Source of the DNA: Balneolaceae bacterium
GTDB taxonomy: Bacteria; Bacteroidota; Rhodothermia; Balneolales; Balneolaceae
Direction of reading: 5' to 3'
Length of the DNA: 42,777 nt
Assembly: GCA_003561515.1 (NCBI GenBank)
Contig: PWWL01000390.1
Coordinates: 1-42,777, forward strand
This document shows positions 34,534-42,777 of the stretch, piece after piece. Position 1 is the first letter of the stretch, and every line of letters begins with the position of its first letter. The notes beneath the pieces are model-generated. The model ran no database searches. It was not told the origin of the DNA and was given only the letters and a program-made list of their open reading frames with translations. The translations under genes were made by a program, and so were the position numbers.

Positions 34534-37500
34534 TTAAGAGCTTCCTAAGGTTGAATTGTTGAGGATGATGGCCTCTTCAAAGGTTTCAGACTCTTCACAA
34601 TCGTGGAGCCTTCCCACCCTGTACACATTTCGCAGTTCAAAGAGGATGCTGATCAGACTGTCGAGTGCATCCGCCTTGACGCTGTCACTGCTTTCCTCGC
34701 TGCAGTTCAGCACAAGCCATTTTTTATACCGTTTCTCGAATTCCTTCAGCTGACTGTTGCTTACCCAGCAGATTTTCAGAAACACATGGGCCGGGGCCTC
34801 ATATCTGATTTTGCGTTCCAGAAAGCGTCTGAAGTCCATGTTCATAAACCTGCCTTGCCAGTAGGGCAACACAACGCTGGCCACATAGGTGTAGGGATTG
34901 TCGAGCTGACAATGTTCGCAGTCAGGATCAATGAAGATGGGCATGAGCGAATCATCTTCATCTTTGGGCCGTAGCAGAATGTGCTCTGCAATATGCATCC
35001 CTTCACTGCTCAAAAACTTTTTCGTCATAAATCGGCTCAGCTCACCGGCAGCAAAGTTTTCCATTCCGCCCCTGATGCGCAGTTCATCCCCATCCATTCC
35101 TGCAAATTCGAACGACCGCTCAAAGATGAGACGCGAATCGGGATGCGGCTCCGGAATCACAGTTTTAACAAAGATGGCGGTCTGATCTTCATCAATTTCG
35201 ACATGATCAATATCGAACGGTATCTGACCAGCTTCACCGGCTCCCGGCCTGGTGAGAATGAGCCTGTTAACGGTATGCAGTTTCTTTGATAGGTCTCCGT
35301 CCGCGATAAATGCGTTCGCTTCACGGTCTGCTTCAAATTGGATTTCATCCGTGTAGGATATTGAACTGCCGGGCTCAGGAGTTTCACCGGAACCCTCCAG
35401 CTGAATTTGAACATACCGTCCATTGGCTGATGCATTCGAAAAATCTCTTTCAGCCGATTCATCAGCCCCCGGCTGCCTGATACGGATTTTCTTCACATCG
35501 AGGCTGTTCAGCTGCTCAGATATAAAATCATTGAAATCCTTCCCCGTGCTCAGCCCAAGCTCACCTCCCTGCATTCCGCAGAGCTGCAGCCTCCATTCGC
35601 CGCCTGTTTCTATAAATCTGTACTGCTCAGTATCGCCACCGTAAATGATCGCGTCCCAGACAAACTCCTCAGCACGCTCATTCATCAGCCTGGAAGCCTC
35701 CTGCTCAGTTTCGGCACTTCCCCCCGTGGTTCCGGTCAGGATGATATCCTCCTCATCCGAAAAAGGCTTCTGCGATAACCTGTACGAAACGCTGTATTCA
35801 TTCCCAGTCCGGGTCTTTTCAACATGGAAATAGTTCGACACCGGAGCGCTGAAATTCTTCCGGTTCGATTCCGGGTTGTTGTAGAATTCATCTTCGAGAA
35901 TCCCCATTGCCTCAGTGATCAGGTTTTCTGCCCCGGACTGATCCGGAATATCGCTGTCGGAGCTGACAGCAACCAGACGGCCGCCACAGTGGAGCTCCAC
36001 ACTGTAACCTGAACCTGACTCAACAATATGATATGACTCTTTCTGAACACCGGCTGTCACAAGCAGCTCAAGGGCAGCGAGTGCTTCATTCCTTGTAGGA
36101 TACCCGTCTTCCACCGATACCAGAAGGGTTTCATCACTCTCATTCAGAATCTCAAAGTGAAACCTTTCATCTTCCCTGCGGATATTGAACCCCGGTGAAA
36201 ACACCAGATCCGAAACCTGTATCTCATCGATGCCCACCTGTAATGAGGCTCTCTTTTGCAGGCCCGACCTGTTATCGATATTCCACAGCCTGCAGGCATC
36301 TTTGTAATTGAAGGCCGTTCCCCTTCCTGAACTGATTTGAGGATAGGCATTCAAAAACATCAGCTTATCCTGTATCAGGCTTCGCTTTCCTTCCTTCCCG
36401 GCAAGGCGCCAGGTGAGGCTTGCATAATCGGTGAACTGCTCCGCAAAGCGGGCCATCAGATGGTCCAGAAATTGGTTTCTGCGTTCAAGAAATACCTTAT
36501 CGCTCTCCGCAATCCGGTCGAGGTTGCGGCTGTGATTCAGCAGATCGGTGTACAGCTCCTCTCCATCGGGAACAATGCCGGAAAGCGCCTGGGTGAAATA
36601 GGTACGGCCGATTCTGAACTTCCCGGTGCTGTCGCGTTCTGCATTCATTGAGAACAGGTCTTTAACATGGGCAATCTGTGCCATGTAGTTGGCGAGGAGC
36701 TGTTCAAAAAAGAGCAGGTAGGCTTTCAGCTGCCTTGCCTGCGCGCGCCTTTCGGGGGTGGCTGTCGGAGGCAGGCCATCTGGCCCAATGCCGTAGGTAA
36801 TCGGAAATTCCTGTGTTATACTGCTGTAGCGCGCCGGATTTAAAAACTTCCCTTTCGGAGTCCCAAAGTCCCTGAGTTTTGGTTTTAGCCGTCTCGTTAT
36901 CTCTGCAGCCCTCAGCTCGTCAAGACGGGCATCCACTGCCGACTGACGCGGCTGGTACGGCAGCTGTTCTTTGAAATAGGTGAGCCTTGAACTGCGTTTC
37001 GACAGCCTCGGAACGTAGTTTTTATCGTAGGCCAGCTCGAGGCACCATTTCACGCTTTTCTGCTCAATTCCGTCTTCATCCGATTCGGGAATATTAGCAA
37101 TTTCAATATGCTTCACTGCCACCACTCCCTCAATATTCATGATGATCTGAATCAGGTCCGAAACGTAGATCACCTTCCGGCGGCCAGCACGTTTCAGTTC
37201 CTCATCCATGATGAAACCGTGCTCGGTCAGCGGCCCCTCAAAGATCTTCTCTGACGGAATTCCCTTTTCCACCATCTCATTGAGTTCATAAAAACGAATT
37301 GAGGGTGAAAGGAAGCTTTCGATCTCATGCAGTATCCTGGCGTGCACTTCCTCAACATCTGCATCCACTGCCAGTTCCACATCCGCACACACGGCGATAG
37401 CCTCAACCCTGAGTGCCGAGAATTTCAGGAAGTCTTCGCAAAGATTGCGGTTTACATGAAGCCTTTTTTTCACGGCTTCCAGTATGCGATGAACCACCTT

Positions 37501-38403
37501 TACGCGGCCTCTGTAATTCTCTGCCCACTCATCGATTTTCTGGTTCAGGGCTGCCTCTGAAGCATTCAGGACCAGCGACTGGTTATCCGGGTCACGGCCA
37601 CTCAATGAAAGGATATTCGAATCCGCATCCAGTTCAGGGTTTATTCGATAGCCGGTCGGCAGATTGCGAATGCGAATATCCATACTGCGGATTGCTCCCC
37701 GTACAGAGTTGGCATCATCCCAGTCAACGGATTCATCATCCCAGCGCGGGAAATCAATTTCAGCATCAAAGATGGATTCGGAAAGAACTTCAGGGCCAAT
37801 CCCTGCAAATGGAATACGCTCGCGCACGATGTGGCGGTTCAGGTCTCCGTACTCTTTCGATGTCTCAAATTCGAGCAGCACATTGTAGAGAGCGTTCATT
37901 TCGAGTTGACCCAAACCGGGCTTGCCGGCATCTTTCGGGATGGTTTTTAGCCTGCCGGCGGACTTGTGGGCCCAGAGCGGAACTTCCGGTGCTGATGCAA
38001 GCTCCAGCCACGCATTCTTGACCCCCACCCGTTCTTTCACCTCACCTTCCGTTGTGATATCGACGGCCACATCGATGATGAGTTTTCTGAGGTCGGTTAT
38101 GGTAAGCGGATTGCATGGGAGAATCTCTGCGGCGGAAAAGAAGTTTTTGATATCCTGAAGTGCCGGATTGGATGGATCGGGTGTCAGGATATCTTCAATA
38201 TTCTGATTTGCCCTGTGGCCGAGATCGGTTATGGCATAGCAGAGCACCTCCAGAATGGTGATGCCCGGATCATGGGAATTGTAGTCGGTCCAGATCTTGC
38301 GCGACAATTCCGTGATATGCGAAAGACCGAGCTCCCGAAGTTCATCGTAGCGCATGCTCTTCAGCCTGGCAGGTACATTCGATATCGTTACAGATTCTTC
38401 CAT
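34534..38403 (-). CDS. eCIS baseplate protein (Afp12/Cis12-like)
   Basis: 1289 residues. The N-terminus carries the hallmark WTDYNSHDPGITILEVLCYA followed by ITDLGHRANQNIE, common to large baseplate wedge proteins of eCIS. A middle region has FLDHLMARFAEQFTDYASLT. From about 745 to 1100 a run of small beta-rich modules occurs (FHFEILNESDETLLVS, YSVELHCGGRLVAVS and others), an expansion compared with Afp12. The C-terminus returns to conserved sequence: HIAEHILLRP (about 1140), DCEHCQLDNPYTYVASVVLPYWQGRF and YEAPAHVFLKICWV. It builds the wedge together with the next gene upstream, from which it is separated by 18 bases. Confidence 0.88.
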   Translation of the reverse strand: MEESVTISNVPARLKSMRYDELRELGLSHITELSRKIWTDYNSHDPGITILEVLCYAITDLGHRANQNIEDILTPDPSNPALQDIKNFFSAAEILPCNPLTITDLRKLIIDVAVDITTEGEVKERVGVKNAWLELASAPEVPLWAHKSAGRLKTIPKDAGKPGLGQLEMNALYNVLLEFETSKEYGDLNRHIVRERIPFAGIGPEVLSESIFDAEIDFPRWDDESVDWDDANSVRGAIRSMDIRIRNLPTGYRINPELDADSNILSLSGRDPDNQSLVLNASEAALNQKIDEWAENYRGRVKVVHRILEAVKKRLHVNRNLCEDFLKFSALRVEAIAVCADVELAVDADVEEVHARILHEIESFLSPSIRFYELNEMVEKGIPSEKIFEGPLTEHGFIMDEELKRAGRRKVIYVSDLIQIIMNIEGVVAVKHIEIANIPESDEDGIEQKSVKWCLELAYDKNYVPRLSKRSSRLTYFKEQLPYQPRQSAVDARLDELRAAEITRRLKPKLRDFGTPKGKFLNPARYSSITQEFPITYGIGPDGLPPTATPERRAQARQLKAYLLFFEQLLANYMAQIAHVKDLFSMNAERDSTGKFRIGRTYFTQALSGIVPDGEELYTDLLNHSRNLDRIAESDKVFLERRNQFLDHLMARFAEQFTDYASLTWRLAGKEGKRSLIQDKLMFLNAYPQISSGRGTAFNYKDACRLWNIDNRSGLQKRASLQVGIDEIQVSDLVFSPGFNIRREDERFHFEILNESDETLLVSVEDGYPTRNEALAALELLVTAGVQKESYHIVESGSGYSVELHCGGRLVAVSSDSDIPDQSGAENLITEAMGILEDEFYNNPESNRKNFSAPVSNYFHVEKTRTGNEYSVSYRLSQKPFSDEEDIILTGTTGGSAETEQEASRLMNERAEEFVWDAIIYGGDTEQYRFIETGGEWRLQLCGMQGGELGLSTGKDFNDFISEQLNSLDVKKIRIRQPGADESAERDFSNASANGRYVQIQLEGSGETPEPGSSISYTDEIQFEADREANAFIADGDLSKKLHTVNRLILTRPGAGEAGQIPFDIDHVEIDEDQTAIFVKTVIPEPHPDSRLIFERSFEFAGMDGDELRIRGGMENFAAGELSRFMTKKFLSSEGMHIAEHILLRPKDEDDSLMPIFIDPDCEHCQLDNPYTYVASVVLPYWQGRFMNMDFRRFLERKIRYEAPAHVFLKICWVSNSQLKEFEKRYKKWLVLNCSEESSDSVKADALDSLISILFELRNVYRVGRLHDCEESETFEEAIILNNSTLGSS

Positions 38404-38421
38404 CCGTGGGTTCAGGTTTGG

Positions 38422-41400
38422 TTAACTGCAGCCGCAGTCATCGGTTTTCAGCTCTTTGAAGGCTTCAACTTTGTTATCATCACACGCACATTCGGGTTCG
38501 TCAAGCACCTTGATGTTGTGTGCTGGCGCCGACCCGAGAACAGAGGCCGAAGTAGATGCTTCAGCTTCATCCACATCTTTTTTGATTTTCATGGCCTCTC
38601 CGGTTCCTGACGGAATCCGGTGATCCATTTTGAAGCAGGTCACAAAGTCGACGTAGGGCCTTTTCTCAACAAAGTGCAGAATCATCGATTTGTGGATGCG
38701 TCCGCCGAAAACCACATCGGGGGTATCCTCGAATGCCCACGGCGACAGATATGATGTTATTTCACGGTTCAGCACCTCGGCATAAAATCCCTGGTCCATT
38801 CCCTCGCGGAAGCTGACATTGAACGAAACCTTGATCTCTTCATAGAGCGGGTTCCTCACCGTAAGCTTTACCGCCTCTGCCCTTATCCCGCTCAAATAAT
38901 CTTCAATCTCCGAGAGCAAGGCCAGGCTTGTTTTGGGCTTGAGCGGATCCACTGCGTTTCTGTTCTTCATGTCGGAAACCACAATCAGCGAAACATAACC
39001 GGGAGCTATTTCACTGTACACGCCGGCGGGCCCCTCATAACGGATGTGATTCAGGCATTTCACTTTATACACTGAGGGGAATTTCTGCAGTATCAGCCGT
39101 TCGTAATCCCAGATGGTAACAGCACGCTGTTTGTGGCGCAGACGCTCACTCACCCTTACATAATAGGCTTCGCTCTCTTCCTTCATCGCACCCCCAAAAG
39201 AAGCAAACGGCTGGTTCACTTCCCTGACGGACGAGTCACTCGATTTCAATTTGGCAATGGTTTCGGCCGGCAGAGGACTTGCAAGGTGCTCCGGGTCGTT
39301 GTCCCGGTCACGGAATTCTGCCGTCACTGCCTGGGCCTGAATGGAAATCAGATCGGAGATGGCGGGAGTTTGCTTTGCCGCCGATGCCCGCAGCCACACA
39401 AAACCGGCCGGCAGCATCGTATGTTCTGTGGTGGCTGTGCCCGGCACACTGAACGAAATGATTCCGGATGTAAGCAGTTCGTTGGTGGTATCGGATAGAA
39501 CCTGGCGATCGTTGAACGGAGCCCAGTTATCTCCCGACAGGAAACTCCAGTAAACAGGCTGACGCGGAAAATCGGGATCGGCACTTCCTTCCGCTACCTG
39601 GATCAGCAGCGAAAGTGTCTGGCCGCCTGAAAAATCCTTCATGCCGATATAGAGGCTGCCTTCATCCTCAATAGCCGGAACAAAGGCGCCATGCTTTTTA
39701 TCTGAAGCTGCAGGTGTAACACCAAATGGATGAACCAGAAAATATTGGTCTATACCTGAATTCACCATGTTCTCATTCCCAAGTACAACCGAAGCTTTGT
39801 AGTCGATTGACAGGCCGGCTATGACCGGTGTGTAGGGTTCATTGGGTATCAGGATGATATTGTCCTCAGAATCCTCATCTACCACTTCATTGATCACATT
39901 GTATGCATAAACCTTTGCATAATCTTTGTGACCAAAATCCTGGCTTCCAAGTTCAAGGCGAAGAAACCCATCTTTGGTGGACGTTCCCAGCGATGTCAAT
40001 TGTTCCATGAACGCATTTCGGCGAAGTGGCGCGAGATCGGTTTCCGTCAGTGCGATGCTCCTTTGGCTCAGTACCTGTCCGCCATTGTCATCCCTCATAA
40101 AGAGTGGAACTTCGTCATTCAGTTCTTCCCATCTCCTTCCCTGCAAAAGCGACAATGTGGCTTTAAAATCAGCGGTATTAAAGGTGAATTCGCTCCCGTA
40201 CTCGCGGTAGTACTCTTCGAACCCTTCTGACGGCAAATTCTGCCAGTTAAAATGAATCCAGACCTTGTCCGGCTTTTTCTGAAGCAGGTCCCTGTTGCCG
40301 ATGTAAAATGAAGAACCTGTTGCCGGGCGGTTTCCGAAAGGCATAAACGGCTTGCCGGGATCCAGAAGTCCTGCATCGTTCTGCAGTATATTGTTTCGGA
40401 TTCCCTCCACATCCACGCTCACCTTAGCGTCCAGCAGCTTCAGGTTTTTCAGATGCTGATAGGGGAAATTACCGGGAGTTTCTGCATCCATATTGAGCAT
40501 GATTTTTGCCACCGGCCATTGGGTTTCGATCGGATCTGACAATACTTCCTTATCATAATTCACCACCGGAGGATCACTCTCGTTCAGGGTTCGGGCAATC
40601 GTTATAGACCCTTCGGCAGGATTGATTTTTACCCGGTTCAGCTTTTTCGTGAATGTATACCTGATGTCACCCAGCTTGTCCTGGCCCAGACCCCGAACTG
40701 CAAGAACCTGATCGAGCTTGCTGAAAGCTCCCTTCATCTTCACCGTTCTGTACTCTACAATTCTCCCGGCAACCAAAGGACCAATTGTGTAACCTGGCCT
40801 GTCACCGGAATACCCCCTGGAAGGATCATCTTTGATTTTTACGGTGATGTCGTTTACTGTGGCACTGTTGATGAATGTAAGCGCCTTCTTTTCAACCTCG
40901 CTTTCGGTTTCAGTATCTGCTGACCGATCTACCGGAGTGGTCTCAATCCATCCCTCTTCGCCGCTGAACAGAACCCTGAACATATTCCCTGCATGCGATC
41001 CTCCCATACGTGCGATCCGTTCAAGATCGTCTCTGTTTGAAGGATCAAACAAAAAGCTGAAAATGACTTTCCGGTTACCCTCGGGAAGGCTGAGCAGCGG
41101 AGAGGCAATGGCACACCCTATTTCCGCAAATGGGCTTTTCACCGAACCGAATGATTTCCAGCTTTTCTCTTCATTTTCAATTTCACCACCCTTTCCGTCA
41201 GAAGAGTTGACTACCGGCGATGCATATAGCCTGTCATCACTGCTTGAATCCCTGAAAACAGCCTTCAGCTCTTTCACCTTTCCGTGGTTCACCGCCAGCT
41301 CTTTTTTCGTTGCATATGTGAGAGGCTGCCCCGTTTTATCTTTCCCCGCTTTCAGTTCGGTTCCCTCCGCAATTCTGTGCGATCTCCTAACATGCCTGGC

Positions 41401-41874
41401 GAGTTCGAAAATGAGGTGAACCTTGTCGGCAACCGGAGGATTTTCTTTCAGCCTTAGCACATCCCGGTAGTAAAAGTCGATATGCTTTTTGCCGATCTTG
41501 TTCAGATCATCCTGTGCGATTCTGAAAAGCTTCAGAAACGCAAGAAAGAGCGCTTTTTGGGGCTGGGTAAATCCCCCTTTTTTCTCAGCGTAGGCTTTGA
41601 AAGCCGCGTCGTCATCAAGAAGCCTTTCAAGGAAAAGGTTCAGGTCTTTGTCTTTTTCTGTGGACAAAAAACCACCCCAGTCCGATTCGTGCTCTGATCC
41701 GTTCTCCGAAAAATATCTCAGCTCTTTGCCGTACGCTTTGGCAAACTCAATCAGGTCGGCAATACCGCGGTCATCAATTGCGGCATAGTCGGGCAGCAGG
41801 GCTTTCAGAAGCCTCCGCCGCTGGCTGGTGCCATCGCGTTTCAGCAGGGTGTTATTTTCGCAGGATTCACTCAT
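38422..41874 (-). CDS. eCIS baseplate J/gp6-like protein (Afp11/Cis11-like)
   Basis: 1150 residues. The N-terminal RRRLLKALLPDYAAIDDR and FYYRDVLRLKENPPVADKVHL segments match large eCIS baseplate proteins. The C-terminal third has the baseplate J landmark RLRHKQRAVTIWDYERLILQ and the VKCLNH strand, then a typical gpJ tail (SYLSPWAFEDTPDVVFGGRI). The final 30 residues carry two Cys-X-Cys pairs (ECACDD and DDCGCS). With the Afp12-like protein it should form the wedge ring around the hub. The ATG overlaps the gp25 stop by one base (TGATG), implying coupled translation. Confidence 0.92.
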   Translation of the reverse strand: MSESCENNTLLKRDGTSQRRRLLKALLPDYAAIDDRGIADLIEFAKAYGKELRYFSENGSEHESDWGGFLSTEKDKDLNLFLERLLDDDAAFKAYAEKKGGFTQPQKALFLAFLKLFRIAQDDLNKIGKKHIDFYYRDVLRLKENPPVADKVHLIFELARHVRRSHRIAEGTELKAGKDKTGQPLTYATKKELAVNHGKVKELKAVFRDSSSDDRLYASPVVNSSDGKGGEIENEEKSWKSFGSVKSPFAEIGCAIASPLLSLPEGNRKVIFSFLFDPSNRDDLERIARMGGSHAGNMFRVLFSGEEGWIETTPVDRSADTETESEVEKKALTFINSATVNDITVKIKDDPSRGYSGDRPGYTIGPLVAGRIVEYRTVKMKGAFSKLDQVLAVRGLGQDKLGDIRYTFTKKLNRVKINPAEGSITIARTLNESDPPVVNYDKEVLSDPIETQWPVAKIMLNMDAETPGNFPYQHLKNLKLLDAKVSVDVEGIRNNILQNDAGLLDPGKPFMPFGNRPATGSSFYIGNRDLLQKKPDKVWIHFNWQNLPSEGFEEYYREYGSEFTFNTADFKATLSLLQGRRWEELNDEVPLFMRDDNGGQVLSQRSIALTETDLAPLRRNAFMEQLTSLGTSTKDGFLRLELGSQDFGHKDYAKVYAYNVINEVVDEDSEDNIILIPNEPYTPVIAGLSIDYKASVVLGNENMVNSGIDQYFLVHPFGVTPAASDKKHGAFVPAIEDEGSLYIGMKDFSGGQTLSLLIQVAEGSADPDFPRQPVYWSFLSGDNWAPFNDRQVLSDTTNELLTSGIISFSVPGTATTEHTMLPAGFVWLRASAAKQTPAISDLISIQAQAVTAEFRDRDNDPEHLASPLPAETIAKLKSSDSSVREVNQPFASFGGAMKEESEAYYVRVSERLRHKQRAVTIWDYERLILQKFPSVYKVKCLNHIRYEGPAGVYSEIAPGYVSLIVVSDMKNRNAVDPLKPKTSLALLSEIEDYLSGIRAEAVKLTVRNPLYEEIKVSFNVSFREGMDQGFYAEVLNREITSYLSPWAFEDTPDVVFGGRIHKSMILHFVEKRPYVDFVTCFKMDHRIPSGTGEAMKIKKDVDEAEASTSASVLGSAPAHNIKVLDEPECACDDNKVEAFKELKTDDCGCS

Positions 41875-42281
41875 CAGCGGATATCGGTGGCTTCGGTTAG
41901 GTAGAATGGGTAGACGAGGTTGGTGCGCGTGTTTGTCTGAATAATGGTGTATTCAATTTCGATCAGAATCTTCCCCGCTTCAGCATCACTAATAAGCCGT
42001 ACCTCTTCCGGAATCACACGGGGCTCGTGAAACAGAATCGCCCTGCGGATATCTTCAGTGACGCGTGCAGCGGTTGAACTGCTCAATGATTCAAAAATAT
42101 TCTTGTGAAGATTTGTGCCGTATGCCGGCCGCATCACGCGCTCGCCTTTATGTGTTTCGAGCAGAATGATGAGGCTTTCATGAATGTCCTGCTCATCCTC
42201 CGACATGCCGGAAGCAAAGCTGCTGCTGAAGCTTACCGGAAACGACCATCCTCTTCCCAAAAAACTTTGTTCTTCGCTCAT
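41874..42281 (-). CDS. gpW/gp25-like baseplate protein (Afp9 type)
   Basis: 135 residues, standard for the family. T4 gp25-like proteins initiate sheath polymerisation from the baseplate. The conserved core includes DIHESLIILLETHKGERVMRPAYG, matching the family's R-P-x-[YF]-G landmark, then IFESLSSSTAARVTEDIRRAI. It is seven bases downstream of the PAAR gene and overlaps the Afp11-like gene by one base. Confidence 0.94.
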   Translation of the reverse strand: MSEEQSFLGRGWSFPVSFSSSFASGMSEDEQDIHESLIILLETHKGERVMRPAYGTNLHKNIFESLSSSTAARVTEDIRRAILFHEPRVIPEEVRLISDAEAGKILIEIEYTIIQTNTRTNLVYPFYLTEATDIR

Positions 42282-42288
42282 AGTTGTT

Positions 42289-42567
42289 TTATCCGATCAT
42301 TACGGTTGGCTCGCCCACAACTGCAGAAGCACCGCAAACGCAGGTATCACCAACCCTGATTGCGGGTTTGCCGCCAATCAGCACGGTTGAACTGCCCACG
42401 GTAAACGGGCTTACGGTTGGCTGGTGACTGTCAGGCGGCAGCGAACAGACATGATTATCACCCGACACACAGGCCGGCATCCCGCCGATCAGAACCGTCG
42501 CCTCACCGGGCCCCACAATGGTTCCCCCGTGGTTGGTTGTATCTAAAATTCTTGCTGCTGCAGACAT
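42289..42567 (-). CDS. PAAR-domain spike tip protein (Afp10 type)
   Basis: 92 residues, a single PAAR domain. It caps the central spike and sharpens the particle tip. Two glycine-rich repeats each contain an IGG turn: VLIGGMPACVSGDNHVC and VLIGGKPAIRVGDTCVCG, with Cys and His residues available for the tip metal. It is the first eCIS gene visible on the minus strand. The start at ATG 42567 leaves only about 65 bases to the palindromic repeat upstream. Whether the eCIS operon begins here or continues from sheath/tube genes beyond the window cannot be decided. Confidence 0.94.
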   Translation of the reverse strand: MSAAARILDTTNHGGTIVGPGEATVLIGGMPACVSGDNHVCSLPPDSHQPTVSPFTVGSSTVLIGGKPAIRVGDTCVCGASAVVGEPTVMIG

Positions 42568-42632
42568 TGGGTTAATTACTGGATTGTATGATTGTTAATT
42601 GGTTGAATAATTTTGATTAAGGCTGAAATAAT

Positions 42633-42777
42633 CCCCTCTCGAGAGGGGAAAAGTGAAGACGAAAGCGCAACGCGCGATTCGTCAAGCGAGGGGTGTGTCC
42701 CTGTATGGCCTTTGCCTCCACGTACACACCCCTGCTTGCCTCGCTGAACGCTTGGCAATCTGTCCCCTCTCGAGAGG
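42633..42777. repeat. Structured palindromic repeat element (runs to the window end)
   Basis: Starts with the perfect 16-base palindrome CCCCTCTCGAGAGGGG (42633–42648) and ends at the window edge with the same palindrome lacking its last two bases (42764–42777). Between them are an inverted repeat GACGAA/TTCGTC (42658–42663 and 42678–42683) and another, GGGGTGTGT/ACACACCCC (42690–42698 and 42724–42732). No coding frame in it is credible. It lies directly upstream of the PAAR gene. Confidence 0.7.

Noticed and set aside
42576-42758. A 60-codon minus-strand frame over the palindromic element
   Set aside because: Its sequence is the repeat itself; palindromes and inverted repeats explain the open frame.
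1-42777. CRISPR arrays, tRNA or rRNA genes, transposases and prophage packaging genes
   Set aside because: None seen on either strand; the phage-like genes are limited to baseplate, tape-measure and tip proteins with an eCIS ATPase, which fits an injection system and not a phage.

Overview
The window looks like a bacterial chromosome segment from the Bacteroidota/Balneolota/Rhodothermota assemblage. This is inferred from gene content: a DUF3109–rpoN pair, a DUF3857-type transglutaminase-like protein, a contractile-system type common in that group, and mostly weak Shine-Dalgarno signals. No rRNA, tRNA, CRISPR array or transposase was seen. The exact genus cannot be read from the sequence.

Left part (1–10.5 kb). 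A cell-shape operon on the plus strand runs from the mreC 3' end through mreD and mrdA (PBP2) to rodA, with overlapping or closely spaced genes. It converges on rnhB (RNase HII). A VWA-domain protein follows on the plus strand. Next come a small outer-membrane-type lipoprotein and serS on the minus strand, then an Lrp/AsnC regulator and an unrecognised membrane protein on the plus strand.

Middle part (10.5–22.5 kb). Housekeeping genes on the minus strand: a DUF3109 protein with rpoN (sigma-54), and a compact cluster pyrC-type dihydroorotase, DUF3857 protein, tsaB, accD, obgE, dprA. The accD product has lost all four zinc-ribbon cysteines. After a repeat-rich spacer come a plus-strand amidase with an SH3 domain and a minus-strand endonuclease/exonuclease/phosphatase-family protein.

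Right part (22.7–42.6 kb). About 20 kb on the minus strand encode the distal half of an extracellular contractile injection system (eCIS, the Afp/PVC/MAC/AlgoCIP class). Transcription runs right to left: PAAR tip, gp25-like baseplate, two giant baseplate proteins, a 1343-residue multidomain protein in the position of the Afp13 fibre, the CIS tape-measure/Afp14-type protein, and the AAA+ ATPase (Afp15 type). A 1382-residue DUF4157 protein follows, with a HELTH motif, three tandem ~141-residue repeats and a C-terminal region resembling DNA/RNA non-specific endonucleases. It overlaps by ATGA a 181-residue two-helix membrane protein. The likely story is an injection particle whose last two genes are a nuclease cargo and a possible immunity or accessory partner. 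Sheath, tube, hub and cap genes are not in the window and would be expected beyond position 42777 or elsewhere.

The eCIS block is bordered on both sides by palindromic C-run/G-run repeats: a hairpin at 22568–22588, and a structured element from 42633 to the window end with a palindrome at each end. These mark it as a possible insertion or recombination unit.
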